Shown: positions 24,808 to 37,318 of the stretch, in pieces
Position numbering within the stretch: position 1 is the first letter of the stretch
How the letters are laid out: each line of letters opens with the position of its first letter
Assembly: GCA_016758965.1 (NCBI GenBank)
Contig: JAEPRB010000090.1
Coordinates: forward strand, 62,001 to 126,000
Length of the DNA stretch: 64,000 bases
Source of the DNA: Circinella minor
Taxonomy: Eukaryota > Mucoromycota > Mucoromycetes > Mucorales > Lichtheimiaceae
Direction of reading: 5' to 3'
Position numbers and translations under genes: made by a program
The notes under the pieces: generated by a model
The model's database searches: none
Told to the model about the DNA's origin: nothing
The model's input: the letters and a program-made list of their open reading frames with translations, nothing else

Positions 24808-24952
24808 ACTTATACACATTTATTGGTTTTTTTTTGTACGTAATGATTCACTTTGCGTGCACTGTAACTTTATGTTTTGCGCACGCAAAGTGAAAACTAA
24901 TTTGACCGCAAATCATTAGAAAAAGAACCAATAAATACATATACATAAAATT
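24808..24952. repeat. Long imperfect foldback (hairpin) with perfect 12-bp core
   Basis: CACTTTGCGTGC (24849-24860) pairs perfectly with GCACGCAAAGTG (24881-24892) across a 20-nt loop. Pairing resumes further out: TAATGATT (24841-24848) with AATCATTA (24911-24918), and TTTATTGGTT (24819-24828) with AACCAATAAA (24926-24935). The right arm has about an 18-nt unpaired insertion next to the core. It lies just downstream of the orphan exon and carries AATAAA on both strands. Confidence 0.7.
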
Positions 24953-25097
24953 TAATATCTTTTTTATTCATTTAATAAATTGCCTTTTTATTAAAAGGTA
25001 TTGATAATTTCAGATCAGTGCGAGAGAAAATAAGATAGAAAAGATGAATGATGATATACAGACTAAAAAGCGCAAATTATTTTTTTAAAAGTGAAAA

Positions 25098-25101
<4 letters not shown>

Positions 25102-25186
<85 letters not shown>
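25102..25186. repeat. (GA)n microsatellite, about 42 units
   Basis: An uninterrupted GA dinucleotide run of about 84 bp lies 90 bp past the TRF4 stop codon, in its 3' flank. Homopurine-homopyrimidine tracts can form triplex (H-) DNA. A shorter GA tract is at 45068-45087. Confidence 0.95.
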
Positions 25187-25190
<4 letters not shown>

Positions 25191-25275
25191 AAAGTTATAG
25201 GATATATGGTCATATATACAAGCAGCAATACATGTGTATGTTAAAGTAAAAAAAAGAGAGAGAAAAAAGGGATAA

Positions 25276-27302
25276 CTAAGCTAATTCTGAATCATCCCAA
25301 TCGAATGATTCCGCTGCTTCTTCACCAGACCAAAGATGATTACTATAAACATCAATCATAGTTTCTCTCAATTGTTCCATATCTCTTGGTATATAGAATA
25401 CTTTAGATAAAATGGATAATTGAATTCCATTTGATTGGTTTGGATTCAACATATTTTTACTAAGCATTTTTTCCAATTCAAACGCTCGATGAGTCATTAA
25501 CATATATGCAGATCGGAAAGCTTTGCAAATATACATAGCATTATATGATTTCATACCAAGATCATTTTCTCGATCCATAGGATCTCGAATAGCAAATATC
25601 GGTTTTCCATTCTTACTTTTTATATATCGAGACTATATATAATTATTATTATCAAAAAACTTACTCCTTTTTCTTTTTTAAACCAAAATAATATAAAAAT
25701 TTACCTTTCCATAATATGATCCTTTTTTATTTACACTGATACCCAAATCTTCCATTTGAAAACTAATACCATAAAGTTGTAAGAAATCCAGTAACAAGGT
25801 ACCAATGTTTTCCAAGGGATCAATTTCACCTGCTGCTACTTTTGGATGCATCTATGTATAAATATATATTAAGTTGACATAATCAATACATGATATTTTT
25901 TTTATATAAAACAATAATTATATAATTATATATGTATATTACCTGTAAAAAGTTCATCACCATACAAACAATTGCATAACCACCTAAACCGCCAGTAAAA
26001 ACTTCATTATGTTTTCTTAATGATAAAAATAATTTAATAAGCAAAGTAAGTGGACGTAATCCAGGTTGTTGTCGAATCATCTTATTAATACAATTAGCAC
26101 TCTTAATTCCTGAATTAGAATCCAATGTAATATCAACTTTAATTCCAGTAAGTGAGTCTTCTAATTTGATAACAGGTACCTAAATAATATTTTTGCCCTT
26201 CATTGTTTAGTTTTCTTTTTCTTTTTCTTTTCATAAAATAGTTGATATATATGTACTTACAGAAGCTTTTTGAATAACTAGAGGGTTTGAACAAACACCA
26301 GCACGTTCTAAAGCGCGAGCAATAGGACTTAATCTAAGTTTATCTTGAATGACAATATCGATATCACTATGATATTTATATAGGATAAACCAAAAAAAAA
26401 AAGTGTCAGTATTGTCAATCACTTACTTTCACTTTATCCTTCATATTCCACAATATTTTTTTTCTAACCTGTTTGGTAAATAAAGATTTGTTGAAAAACT
26501 TCCAAATACTTCAACAGCAGCAAAAGGTGCAATTTCTTTGACAACAGTACGAATCTTGTGAATCAAATATTCACGCATGCGAGATTCTGCTTTCGTTGGT
26601 TCAAGATAGGCTAATAAACTAGAAGTTTCATTTTCAAGACTATAATATATATATAATGTATATGTCAATGCATAAAAAAATAAGACAACTGTAATAAACA
26701 TATATATATATATATATATATATATAAGAAAAGAATTAGACAACTTACATTTTTTTAACTGAAGGACGTGGTGAAGAAGTACCCGATCGTTTGAATGGAA
26801 ACCATGGAAACAAGGATAAATCAGGCTGATTATCATTATCGTCTTCTTCGTCTTGTAATCGTTTACGTTTGCGTGAATTATTAATATTTAAACTATCAGC
26901 ACCTGTATCCGCTGTTGACAAATCATCAAAATTCAATGAAATAAAATCGTCGTTTGCTGATAAAGAAGTTACAGTCATTTTTTTTAAAAAAAAAAGTTAA
27001 TAATAATAGAAAAAAGGCAAAGCAAAGCAAAGTAAGAAAGAGAAGGAAAATCCTTGTATGTATAGAATACAGGTTATTTCCTTATTTATATTTATTTATA
27101 TCTATATATGTATTGTTCTTTTTTTTTCCTAATAGAACTTACCAGCGATCGATTGAGTATTTTGTTCGAATCGAGTATGTGAATTGACAATTTCATCAGA
27201 TCTTATTGATGAAGGACTGTCATATTTTTGTTTTTTATTAGAACGGTTATTCATTGTTGGTTTTTGTGGTGAATTCTTTTTGTTTCCTTTTCTTCTTGCC
27301 AT
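25276..27302 (-). CDS. TRF4: TRF4/PAPD5-type non-canonical poly(A) polymerase
   Basis: Nuclear nucleotidyltransferase that adds short poly(A) tails to aberrant RNAs as the catalytic part of TRAMP, feeding them to the exosome. Seven exons on minus: 27143-27302, 26749-26956, 26469-26639, 26261-26366, 25943-26179, 25705-25851 and 25276-25632, about 461 aa. A charged N-terminus (RKRKRLQDEEDD) precedes the helix SSLLAYLEPTKAESRMREYL. The catalytic core EVFGSFSTNLYLPNRSDIDI carries Asp181 and Asp183, and GIKVDITL supplies Asp231. The central domain has RPLTLLIKLFLSLR and the PAP-associated domain has GGLGGYAIVCMVMNFLQ. The end (SGEEAAESFDWDDSELA) is acidic. The ATG at 27300-27302 is chosen because exon 1 joins exon 2 in phase (ATC GCT G|CA AAC); an internal ATG at 26978 lies in the first intron. 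Confidence 0.92.
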
Positions 27303-30137
27303 GTTCGAATTTTAAAAAAAGTTAATATAATAAAGAGAATAATGTACCTTCAAGCCACGTACATAAAATACATTTCAAACCCCGTCATGACAACTTGCTT
27401 TGGTGATACGCATATATCCAAACAAAATAATTTTGTTTTATAATATATAATTGTTGAGTTGACAACATATTTTTTTTCGTTGTTTAATATGAATTTAGAT
27501 TTATTAAATTAAATATTTAGGATATTTAGCTGTATATATTTCACAATAAAATATTAGATTAGTTATAGGGTCAATAATTATGCCACCATTTATAAGTAAA
27601 TACATATGTTGTGTCACTAACGAACAAGTTTTACAAGTATATTCAACCCGATTTTCCACTTTATTAATAGATAAGCATCCTTCAATTTTGAATACTCGAA
27701 AATAATTTGTGTTGATGGAGTAGTATCATCTAAGCATATCCCAAATTACTACTATATTATCAATGTAATATTTTGATTATGACATTATTCATATCATATC
27801 GCAATATATCACAGTGTTGTAAGTTAAATTGGGCCATACACATAGAAAAAAGCATTGGTCCCGATAATATCTCACATCCTCGATATAGACTGTCTGAACG
27901 AGACTAAATTAAGAAATATTGGATCAGTTATGCGATTGACGCATGTCTCAGAAAATTACTGCTAAATTGGAATGTAATGTTGTGGTTTCTTGCTTATTAA
28001 TAAAGCAAAAGGTCGAGAAACAAGCTCCCTCAGGTTCTTGTATTATGATACATTCGTTATTAAAGTGAAGATGCTGAATACAATGTTAGTTTTGGTTTAT
28101 GTACCGATATAATTTAATGTTACTATTCCAAATCAAAATAAATTTACTGCTTACAATTTTTATAGTCTAACCAATGTTAAGTTTGAATTTACAATCGAAT
28201 TTTCCTGTTGAGTGAAGAAAGAATACTTATCTTATCGGATAGAAACTAAAAGTCGGTACCATCCTACGTTTACAGATATAGCTCAGCCAACGAGAGCTTG
28301 CTAACGTGTTATACTTTTTGGGTTGCACAATGTATCTTTATTGTTCGGGTCACTCAAAAAATGAAACGAAAAAATGTAAATAAAGTTTTTTTATAAATAC
28401 TATTTATTGTAACATACACTACTAATATTTAAAGAAATATTTTTATAAGAAATATACAGGAGTACATGTTCATAATGGTTATTTATAAATAGTGCTTTTG
28501 ATGAACTTGTGTAATTATTATTATTATTATTATTAATAATAGAATTTTACATTGCGCCTCATCTTTTGTTATGTTACGTATACTTTGATTAAATGAAAAA
28601 AGAAGTTGATTGCTTATTCTCAACTTGAAGTTGAATAAATTGATTCATGTTAAAGTGTAAGATTAGCACAAAAAATAAGGAATTAATCCTTTTTTTTTCT
28701 TACTTGTGTAATGAAAACCCACTGAGTGGCACAACTGCTTTTGTTATGCTTTTATAAATACTGCAATCCATTATACTGTATATTAAAAAGAATGTACAAA
28801 AGGTAAGTTATTGGTTTCACCGGAAATTTTCCAGATTTGGGATCCATTGGAGACTACAGCAATGAAATGTCTTCGTGCTCCCATTACTTTGCCTATTGTC
28901 TCGATCTTGTTAAGCTTTTTATACCAACATGTGTCTTTTACTAAAGATATTGCTATACTTTCATGATAATTCTTCTCCTCTTGTTGTGGAATAAAATTCA
29001 ATAATACGTACTTTCAATATAAATTTAATATTGTTACTTTTATTGTAATGCTTACGGTACATATAATAAGTGTTATACTTTACACGTAGACCAAAACAAT
29101 TTTAAATCAAGAATAAAATGTATTTTTGTACTGCACTAATAAAGCTATCCTTTATCTAATTCTTTTCTTATTTATGAACAGTCGAGTGGTGTTGATATTC
29201 GGATATTATTTTTCGGCGTCGATTGTGTTGTTGATAGCAGCATTGGAATGGCAAAACGAAAAAATGTTCGCGACTTATTTACCATCATGGGTCAGTATAA
29301 CGTATACTCATATCTCCCATTACAATGTATGACCTGGCACCCATAATAAATAAACGCTCTAATTATTTTATCGACGAAACAAATGCGAAATGGATTCAAT
29401 GTCGTACTGTTTGTTCAAAAATATTAAAAAAATATATATATAAATACGGACAATTCTAGCCGCCGCCGCCGCACATCGTCCATTTCATCAACACCAAAAG
29501 ATAAAAGTATGGGACAAAAGCCGCTTTGGTGATAATGCTGTATCACATCCCGTTTCGATGAAGACATTGATGTAGTGCAACAACATTCATCTTTTTCAAC
29601 ACAATTATATGCAACATCACGCTCACAATGATTAGTATCTATCAGCACCAGAATTAAAAACAAATAGTATTCAAAATAACAAGTCTTTATTGACATTTCT
29701 GGTCTCCCCAAAACTAGACTACGTCAATTTTAATAATCATCTTTCGTACCCAGGGTTTTAGGGGTTGACATCAACACATCGACTTTTATTAAGCATGATT
29801 GAAGAGAAAGAACAAATTCGTGGAAACATCAAGGTTGTCATTGCTGCCTTCTGTGAATGATAGTAACCATGTATGCTATTTGTCATTGACTGACAACACC
29901 TGTACAGACAGCATCATTCTTACTGAATTGACATATACAACCCTGTTTCCAGGAATTGATTGTTATGCTTGTTGTACGAAAATAAACAGATTACTTTAAA
30001 AACATTAGAGTGTGCTTCTTACACAAATGTGTTGATTATGCCAACATGGAATCTATTCGAGAGTTCTCTATATTCGATGATTTTAATATTTAATTAAAAA
30101 AATTAATGAATATGTATGTATATATCTATTAAGTACT
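27303..30137. other. Gene-poor 2.8 kb upstream of TRF4
   Basis: No intact gene. Coding-like remnants: 28783-29001 minus (VMGARRHFIAVVSNGSQIWK, then NNLPFVHSF) and 29424-29711 minus (Cys-rich NCVEKDECCCTTS). At 27850-27905 a short plus-strand stretch reads KSIGPDNISHPRYRLSE before a stop, faintly like the K-x-x-G-P-D block of LINE reverse transcriptases. None is called as a gene. A (CCG)n word at 29460-29472 is unusual in this AT-rich DNA. Confidence 0.4.
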
Positions 30138-30150
30138 GTATAACTTATCA
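30138..30150. repeat. Target-site duplication, left
   Basis: GTATAACTTATCA, identical to 30648-30660, flanking LINE copy 1 on its poly(A) side. Confidence 0.9.
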
Positions 30151-30647
30151 TTTTTTTTTTTTTGTAGAAGAAAATTTATTGTTCCAAATGTAGGGAGGTG
30201 ATGAAAAATAAACTATACATTGATTAATTACAGAAAGAGAAGAGAAAAGGACTAAGCTATTAGAGAAATATTGTAAGAAATATTGTTAACTAAGCGTGCA
30301 GGCTGAATGTGTGTTGCTCTTCCAAATGAATTTTACGTAGGTGAAGAATTGTTTTGGCTATTACACCATTCGACCAGAATGTTGTTTGATGAAAGACAAA
30401 ATGCCAATGAGCAGACCAAATTTGTAACAGAGTGGTGGCAATTATGTCGAAAAACGTGAGTTTGAATTCAGGGCGTACTGATAAACCAGCCAGCGAAAGG
30501 GAAATGATGTGATGAAGAGTGAGCTCGCGAGGAGATACCAAATAACGAGATGCAATGCTTTGCCAGACCGACTGTTTAATAGGGCATGCCCACACAAAGT
30601 GTTCAGGTGTATCAATTGAGTCACAAAAAACACAGGTAGGCGTGGTG
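30151..30647 (-). mobile_element. 5'-truncated LINE (non-LTR retrotransposon) insertion, copy 1
   Basis: Encodes only the C-terminal end of a LINE polyprotein on minus (stop at 30290-30292). It contains C-V-F-C, then I-D-T-P-E-H-F-V-W-A-C-P, a CCHC-type zinc-binding motif typical of the zf-RVT segment behind L1-like reverse transcriptases, then QSVWQSIASRYLVSPREL. A 3' UTR of about 125 nt ends AATAAATTTTCTTCTAC followed by a 13-nt poly(A) tail (T13 at 30151-30163 on plus). The insert is flanked by a perfect 13-bp target duplication GTATAACTTATCA (30138-30150 and 30648-30660). All hallmarks of target-primed reverse transcription with 5' truncation are present. The remaining frame is unbroken, suggesting a fairly young insertion. 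Confidence 0.93.
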
Positions 30648-30660
30648 GTATAACTTATCA
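30648..30660. repeat. Target-site duplication, right
   Basis: GTATAACTTATCA, identical to 30138-30150, at the truncated 5' end of LINE copy 1. Confidence 0.9.
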
Positions 30661-31852
30661 TAATAATATAATTTTAATAAGTAGCATATACTACATCAAA
30701 TATAATTACGTATCTCGACTAAAATGAAAGCAATAACCAGTAAAAAATATAATATGTTAAATTTAGTCTATTAATATTTATTCTTATATTGTTATTATTT
30801 CAATAAGTCCCTTCACCATGCTGGGTATACACTGTGAGACACAGACAAAATATTAAGAGAAAATGCAATAAGAAAAAAAGAAGAGTAAGTTGTTAAATTT
30901 TATCCAATTTAATTCAGCCAAACGATTTTTTTTCATTCAAGTAAATCTATCTGTTTTATTTTTCATGTTCTCGTTTAAGTGTACTTTGCTAATTTACCTA
31001 GAATATATATCTGAATAGATTTTGATCATTTTTTTTAATAAAGTTTGGATCAAAAACATACGTACCAAAAAGAAAAGTAATAGTAAATGAGTACTATTTA
31101 TAGTCGTTCTGTTTTTTTTATACATATAAAAATAAAAGAGTAATAATATGAAGAAAAAAGATTAATAATGGCGCACTATTATAAGTAACCATTTTTATGT
31201 ATTATGCAGCAATTGATAAAAAAAAGTCTTGAGAAACCTATTATTTTTACTGAGAAATAGTGATTATATGCGGATTATGAAAGATATACGTACAAAAAAA
31301 AACATACAAACTTGGAGTCGTTGTATTATATTGAAGACAATGAGACACTGTGATAAATGATAATTATATAGTCCATCCATGATGTGTGTAGTAAAAATAA
31401 CGAAACCTGTTTCTTTTTTCATAAAAATTATCATTAATAAATGTTTCAGTAACTACAAGGATTTTTTTTTTATCCATCAAGGGGTTCATTAAATGGTTTC
31501 CTAGTAACTGTTGTTCCTGTGAGCACTCTTTTTTTTTTCATGCATAATAACTCAGGTTGGTTGTCGCCAAGGTGTAATGATGGTTATTATTCCTACTAGC
31601 CGAAATATCCAGCCACGTTCAGCGCAGCGCCTTCGGGCAACTGACCTTAATTGATCATTCTAAAAATAGTGCACAACCTTCATAGTAAACTTGCTTTAAA
31701 CGTAAACAACCCAGACCTTTTTTTATTTTCTTTTTTATAATTTGCTTCCCTACTTCTCTTTTCTTTCTCTCTCTCTCTCACACACACACACATATATATA
31801 ATCTATACAATTCTCATACTCTAACCTTTCCTTTTTTATATACGTAACAACA
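30661..31852. promoter_or_regulatory. Intergenic and SEC9 upstream region
   Basis: No gene to about 31500. The final 150 bp before the SEC9 ATG contain CT-rich and CACACA tracts (31757-31790) and TATATA words, consistent with a leader and promoter. Confidence 0.4.
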
Positions 31853-33056
31853 ATGGGTTTTTTCTCGAGATCAAAAAAAGATAAGGGTTCACCTTCCATC
31901 TCTTCCGAATCAACCAATCCTTTTGAATCAGACGGTGCAAGTACTGCAGGTTATTCTACACAATCTACAGCTCCTCCTTCATATAAAAGTACACCTTCTC
32001 AAGATTATGCTTCACCTCAACAAGGAAGTGGTGGTCGTTATGGTACTCGACGTGATGACCAATATGAAGCTGAACAACGAAATGAATTATTTGCTGGTGC
32101 TAGTGATCGTCGTGTTCCTCCTTCACAACGCTATGGTGGTTATGATGACGAAGAACAAGATGAAGGTCGTGATGCTTATGGAAGAAATAACCGTTATGCA
32201 GATGAAGAAGACGAAGAAGTCGGTCAAATTAAATCACAAATTCGAAATGTCAAACAAGATTCTTTGGAAAGTACTCGTAGAGCACTTCAAAAACTTAATG
32301 AAACTGAAGCATCAGCAGCTAATACCATGAATATGCTTGGTCAACAATCTTGTAAGTTTAACAATGAGGTGGGAGGATGGGGGGTTATAATATATATATA
32401 TATATATATATCTGTTAATGTGTATGTGTGTGCGGGATAGATATTAGCTGTTTTTTTTTTTTGAAGAATAATAATTAATTAACTTAATAAATTGAATTAA
32501 AATAAAAATAGCTCAACTTGCCAATGTGGATCGAAACCTTGATTTATCCAAGGCATACTCTGATCGAGCTTCGAACCAAGCCAATGAATTACAACAATTG
32601 AATCGATCTATTTTTATTCCTGTTGTCAAGAATCCATTTAACAAAAGTAAACGTCAACAACGAGAAATTGAAAGTCTTCAAAGAGATCAACGAGAACATA
32701 TGGAAGAACGTGATCGTATTCGTCAATATGAATATGAATCCAATGCTCGTATTGAACAAGCACAACGTCGAAATGATCGTGTTTCGGCAAATGCAGGATA
32801 CCGCCGTGGTCGTTCTGAGGCCGATAAACGAAGATACCAATTTGAAGCAGATTCTGAAGATGATGCTGTTGAAGATGAAATTGATGAAAACTTGGATTTA
32901 CTTGGAGGTGCTACTTCACGTTTGAAGAACATGGCTTTGACCATGAACGAAGAATTGGATAGTCAAAATAAACAATTGGATAAGGTTAACAAAAAGGTTG
33001 ATCCACTTTCTGAGAAATTGGTTTCTACTACTCACAGACTTAACAAAACAAGATAA
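31853..33056 (+). CDS. SEC9: SNAP-25-family t-SNARE Sec9
   Basis: Plasma-membrane Qbc-SNARE that pairs with a syntaxin and a synaptobrevin to fuse secretory vesicles during exocytosis. Two exons, 31853-32351 and 32512-33056, join as TCT T|CT CAA, giving about 347 aa. A disordered N-terminus (NPFESDG, S/P/Y-rich, then DDEEQDEGRD) precedes two SNARE helices. The Qb motif (about residues 125-190) has a zero-layer Gln in MLGQQSSQLANVDRNLDLSK; the Qc motif (about 285-340) has one in NEELDSQNKQLDKV. There is no transmembrane segment and no palmitoylation Cys cluster in the linker, as in yeast Sec9 and unlike animal SNAP-25. It faces the coiled-coil gene tail to tail. Confidence 0.92.
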
Positions 33057-33501
33057 ACAAACATATTTTTTTTTTACATATCCATTCATTCATCTACCTT
33101 GTCTTTTCTTTTCACTTTTATCACATCATTTTGATTTTAAATCATAAATAAAAAACAAAATATCATGGTTTTATATAATATAATTTAAATAAATAAACGT
33201 TGTAATATCATCAAGTTAAAAAAAAAAAAGCAAGTTATTATTTTTCTTTTTGTAGTTGAAACTATTTTATAAAGACTAAAAAAAAAAAAGAGAGAGAGAA
33301 AAGGTTTTTTACTGTACACAAATTAAATAATAATAATAAAAAAGGGGATAGGTGTTAGGACAAAGGGGAGATACGTTGCTGTTGAATAGAAATAAGGAAG
33401 AAATTACAAAAAAAAAAAAAAAAATACAAAAAATAATAGAAATAAAAATATATATGCGAAAAATAAAAGTTTAAGAATAAAAGGGGGAGGTAGGAGAGAC
33501 A
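33057..33501. terminator. Convergent 3' region SEC9 / coiled-coil gene
   Basis: Shared 3' flank of two convergent genes. AATAAA-type words occur on both strands (for example TAAATAAAAAAC at 33145, and ATAAAAGTTTAAG near 33465) together with long A runs. Confidence 0.4.
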
Positions 33502-33958
33502 TTAATGTGCGGTCATGTTATTGGGATTCCAGTTGGTATGGTTATTATTTTGAGCTTTAATAGTAGAATCAGGACCTTCTAAACGACGTAATGCTTCAAG
33601 ATAAGGATCATGTTCTTCTTCAAACATGTCATCCTTCATATAGTTACTATACATAGCTTCAAAATTATTATGATTCATTGAAGGAGGTCGATCCTTTTTT
33701 TGCTTTTGACTAAGATCATTATTACTGCCATTGCCATAGTAATCTGCTGCTGTAGAAGAAGACCATGAAGTGACAGAAGAAACTATGGATTCTTCATGGA
33801 AAGAACTAATAGAGCCACGTGCTGAGGATTTGGATGGTGAAGTAGCGCTAGTAGGAGGTACCGGAGGTAATGGTTCACGTGGAGGTGCACTGGGAGGAGG
33901 TGTATTTCTACCATCTACAATAGGACTTTGTCTTTGTTGTTGATAATAAGGATAATAG

Positions 33959-33992
<34 letters not shown>

Positions 33993-35382
33993 CAGGTCGA
34001 GCAAGTTCAGCTAAAATATCAAATGAAGAAGTACCCGGACGACTTGCACCAAGTTTTACTTTTTTAAGTATATCTTCACGTTCATTAAGTAATTGCGTTA
34101 ATAATGTCCGTTTATCTTCCAATTCTACCCTTTGAGATTCTACTTGTTCCCGTAAAGCACGTTCTAAACTATTGTTGTTGCTACTATTTTCCAGAGTTGG
34201 ACTAGCCAAACTAGCATTACGTGGTGGACGAGATGCTAGCTTGGGTGCAGTCGTTGGAGAAATAACAAGCTTCGATTCAAGCGTAGTAATTAATTCTTCT
34301 TGTTTTTTTAAAACTTCTTGTAAAGTTTTAGTACGTAATCTTTCTTGTTCTAATTCAGATAGATAATGCTGTACTGCAATTTTAGTCCCTTGATCTGCGG
34401 CCCGGAGTTGTTCTGTAAGAAAAGCGATCTTTTCTTCTGGAGGAGCATTTTCATTATCGCTGTATCGAATACTGCCTTGTTCTAATTTAGAACGTTGTTC
34501 GCTAAATGAAGAATTTTCACCACATTCTTCTTCATCATCATCATCATCATCTTCATAAGCATCAAGAAGATCATGCATGAATTCACTATTACCATCTTCT
34601 TCATCTTGTTGTTGTTCGTCGTTGTTATTGTATTCGTTTCCATTATGTTGTTGTTGCTGTTGTTTATCTTGTTGACCAAAAATTCCTGATAGTCTATCTT
34701 GAAATACTGGAGAAATAGGTGTATTTATTTGACCTTGACGTTCACGAAACATACGTAATTCTTGTTCTAAACCATCTCGTTCTTCAGAAACTTGTTCCAA
34801 TTTTTGTGCAAGATATTCAACTCGAATTTCATAATCGCGAACTTTAGTAGCATCTGCTTCATATGTAGCAATTTGATCTTTCAAGGTGTTAAGTTCTTCT
34901 TCAGCTGCTTCAGCCTTTTCAACGGATTCTTGGTAAAGTATAGAAAGTTCTTGTGATAAATTATCAATTTGTGTTCGAGTTAAACCGCTTTTTATTGTTG
35001 TCTTTGTTGTATTCATTGACTTTGGTGCGGAAATAGGTTTAGTAGGTACCGAACGAATGTTCGGAAGATCATTATTATTAGTAGACGTTGATTTTAAGAT
35101 ATTATTAATATTGTTTTTTGTCGGGCTATTAGGTGATTTTGGTGATGGAGGTCGTGGACGTGTAGGAAGTGTTGTATTTTCATTGCCAAATTTACTTAAT
35201 AACGAAGCAACACCATTACCACCACCTGTACGAATACGATTTAATTCTTTAATAGCTGCTTCGGTAGTCGGTTTATTATTATTTGATAACGTTGAAATAG
35301 GTTGTGATTGTTGTTGTTGTGGTTGTTGGTCCAACCGTTCATCACTATTATTTAAGAAAGCAACAGCCGATAACACACTCAT
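33502..35382 (-). CDS. Coiled-coil, low-complexity protein of unknown function
   Basis: A single exon of 626 codons on minus. From the N-terminus: Q- and N-rich start; a conserved-looking AAIKELNRIRTGGGNGVASL segment; a Pro/Ser-rich linker (RPRPPSPKSPNSPTK); a coiled coil (about residues 135-215, LSQELSILYQESVEKAEAAE); a Q/N stretch; an acidic run of six Asp then Glu (about 275-290); further coiled coils (about 310-445); poly-Q of about eleven (CAA-rich, 33959-33990); proline motifs (PPPSAPPREPLPPVPP) suited to SH3 or WW binding; and a C-terminal DPYLEALRRLEG box. Such architecture is common in fungal cytoskeletal or polarity adaptors, but I do not recognise the family. The ATG at 35380-35382 opens the frame and is preceded by AT-rich leader. 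Confidence 0.8.
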
Positions 35383-36055
35383 GATTTTAACTGATTAAAA
35401 TTAAAAAAAAATTGAGGTGTCAAAAATAATAACACTTTTTTCTGTTTTTATCGGTGTCGTTTTCCCGTTTGTCAAGAAAAATTATAGTTCTTTTTTTTTT
35501 CTGTTCCCCAAAACTTTATAGAAAAAAAAAATAAAGGTATCCAAAAATAAAATATTACACTTAAAGGTGTATAAATGTTTTATGACGATCAGGGGGGGGG
35601 GAGTTGAAAGGGAAAAGAACAAAAAAAAAAAAAAAAAAAAAAACGAGAGAGAAAAGAATATGAAGAGGGAAGCGGAGAGAAAGTTTAAAAAAGCGTCGGG
35701 TGTTTTTTATTTTGAATTGAATTAAAAAATCAGCCAATGAGTAAAAGGGTTTATTTATTTAAAGCTCGTGCGCTTTTGAAGACCTTAATCAAAAAAGGTA
35801 AGTTCAAGCGTGTTGAGTGACCTTGATTATTTTGTATTAACGTGGTAAATAATCAATCTTACACAACAGTTTACACTAATATTATTTAATATATTGTTTC
35901 TATTATTATTATTATATAAGAATTGTTATATTTCTATCCAAAAATATGGATGAATTATATATATTTACACCGAAAAATAACGTTTGACAAGTAGAAAAAA
36001 AAAAGATCTTCATTCATTTAAAAGCATTATAAAAAATTACAACTGTTTTTTTTTT
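35383..36055. promoter_or_regulatory. Intergenic: coiled-coil gene promoter and MED16 3' flank
   Basis: Contains a G9 run (35592-35600), a long A run (about 35622-35643) and CT/GA-rich stretches. No gene was seen. Confidence 0.4.
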
Positions 36056-37287
36056 TTAAGTAAATGATGATCTACTTTGTCGAAATGGAATACTAGTAAA
36101 TAAACCACCACAAACACATCGTCGACCTAAACTACGATACCATAATGCATATGAACATGGATCTGATTCATTTATTCCAGGGATCGCATATTGTTGACAT
36201 CGTACACAACACCATACATGTTTTGCAGTAGAAGGTATCCTTCGTTTTTGTATCACATCAATCATATCATCAGTATCGCGTTCTAGGTATATTGCTGGCT
36301 GAGCACATTTCTCAGCAAAGTCATTAGTGATTTTTCGTAACTTGTCTATTTTATCAGATGGTAATCTCGAATGAAGTAATAAATCCCAACAATTTTGTTG
36401 CTCTAAATATTAATGCCAAAAAAAAAAATTAAGTCTTTCTTTCATTTACTTATTCAACTTTATCATAGAAAGTCAGGTCAAATATGAAAAGATATATATA
36501 TACCTTTATCATAATCATCAGCATCACCTAATGCTTTTAAGAATGCTAACATATCCTGTAAAGTGACTGGCTCGTTTTTAAGAACATTGCTAGCATACTG
36601 TTGTAATAATGGTGTTGATTCAGGATGACGTTTAAGTTCATAAGAAGAGGATCGAGTAAAACGTATAAATTCATTCACCATGATTAATATTTTACATAAT
36701 GCTAATCTTGATTCTTTGTGATAAAGTAATATCGCATGAGAAGAACGTGCGGAAATATCAGCGAATTCTAATAAATATAAGTTTTTATTTTTTTATTTTA
36801 ATACATCTTTTATATTATATATTTTAGAAAAGAAATACAATTTTTCTTACTTGAATTTTTTGGTCGTTTACAATTGAATAATGTGTTCCATTTACGTAAA
36901 ATCCATCGTACAAAATCCAATGTCCATGTAGTTAATGATATTAATGACCATAAACTATCTATAAATGATCATCAAAAAGTAAAAAAAAAAAAGTTAAACT
37001 TTTGTTCCTTTATCATAACAATTTGAATTAGATATCTTTACCTGCTTCAAATTCTAAACTTTGTCCTTCTTCTGAAATTTTCAAGTCATCTATAATAACA
37101 CTGTTAATATTGACGAAACATATTCTTCATTATTTTATATAAGATCATACCTAGTACTTTTGTTATGGTTGTAAAATCTGATTTACAACTACCAATAAAA
37201 CATTCAAGAATAACAGGTAATTGAATTGCTTTACTTAAATTAACATATTGAATATTTGTAGAAGATAATCGTCTATACAAAAGATAA

Positions 37288-37318
<31 letters not shown>

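Noticed and set aside
28268..28332. tRNA-like text (TAGCTCAGCC...GGGTTGCAC)
   Set aside because: A box-like and B box-like words are present, but no acceptor or anticodon stem can be paired, so no tRNA gene is supported.
34172..35398. Plus-strand frames opposite the coiled-coil gene
   Set aside because: Composition mirrors poly-Q and poly-N codons on minus; the minus frame of 626 codons explains the region.
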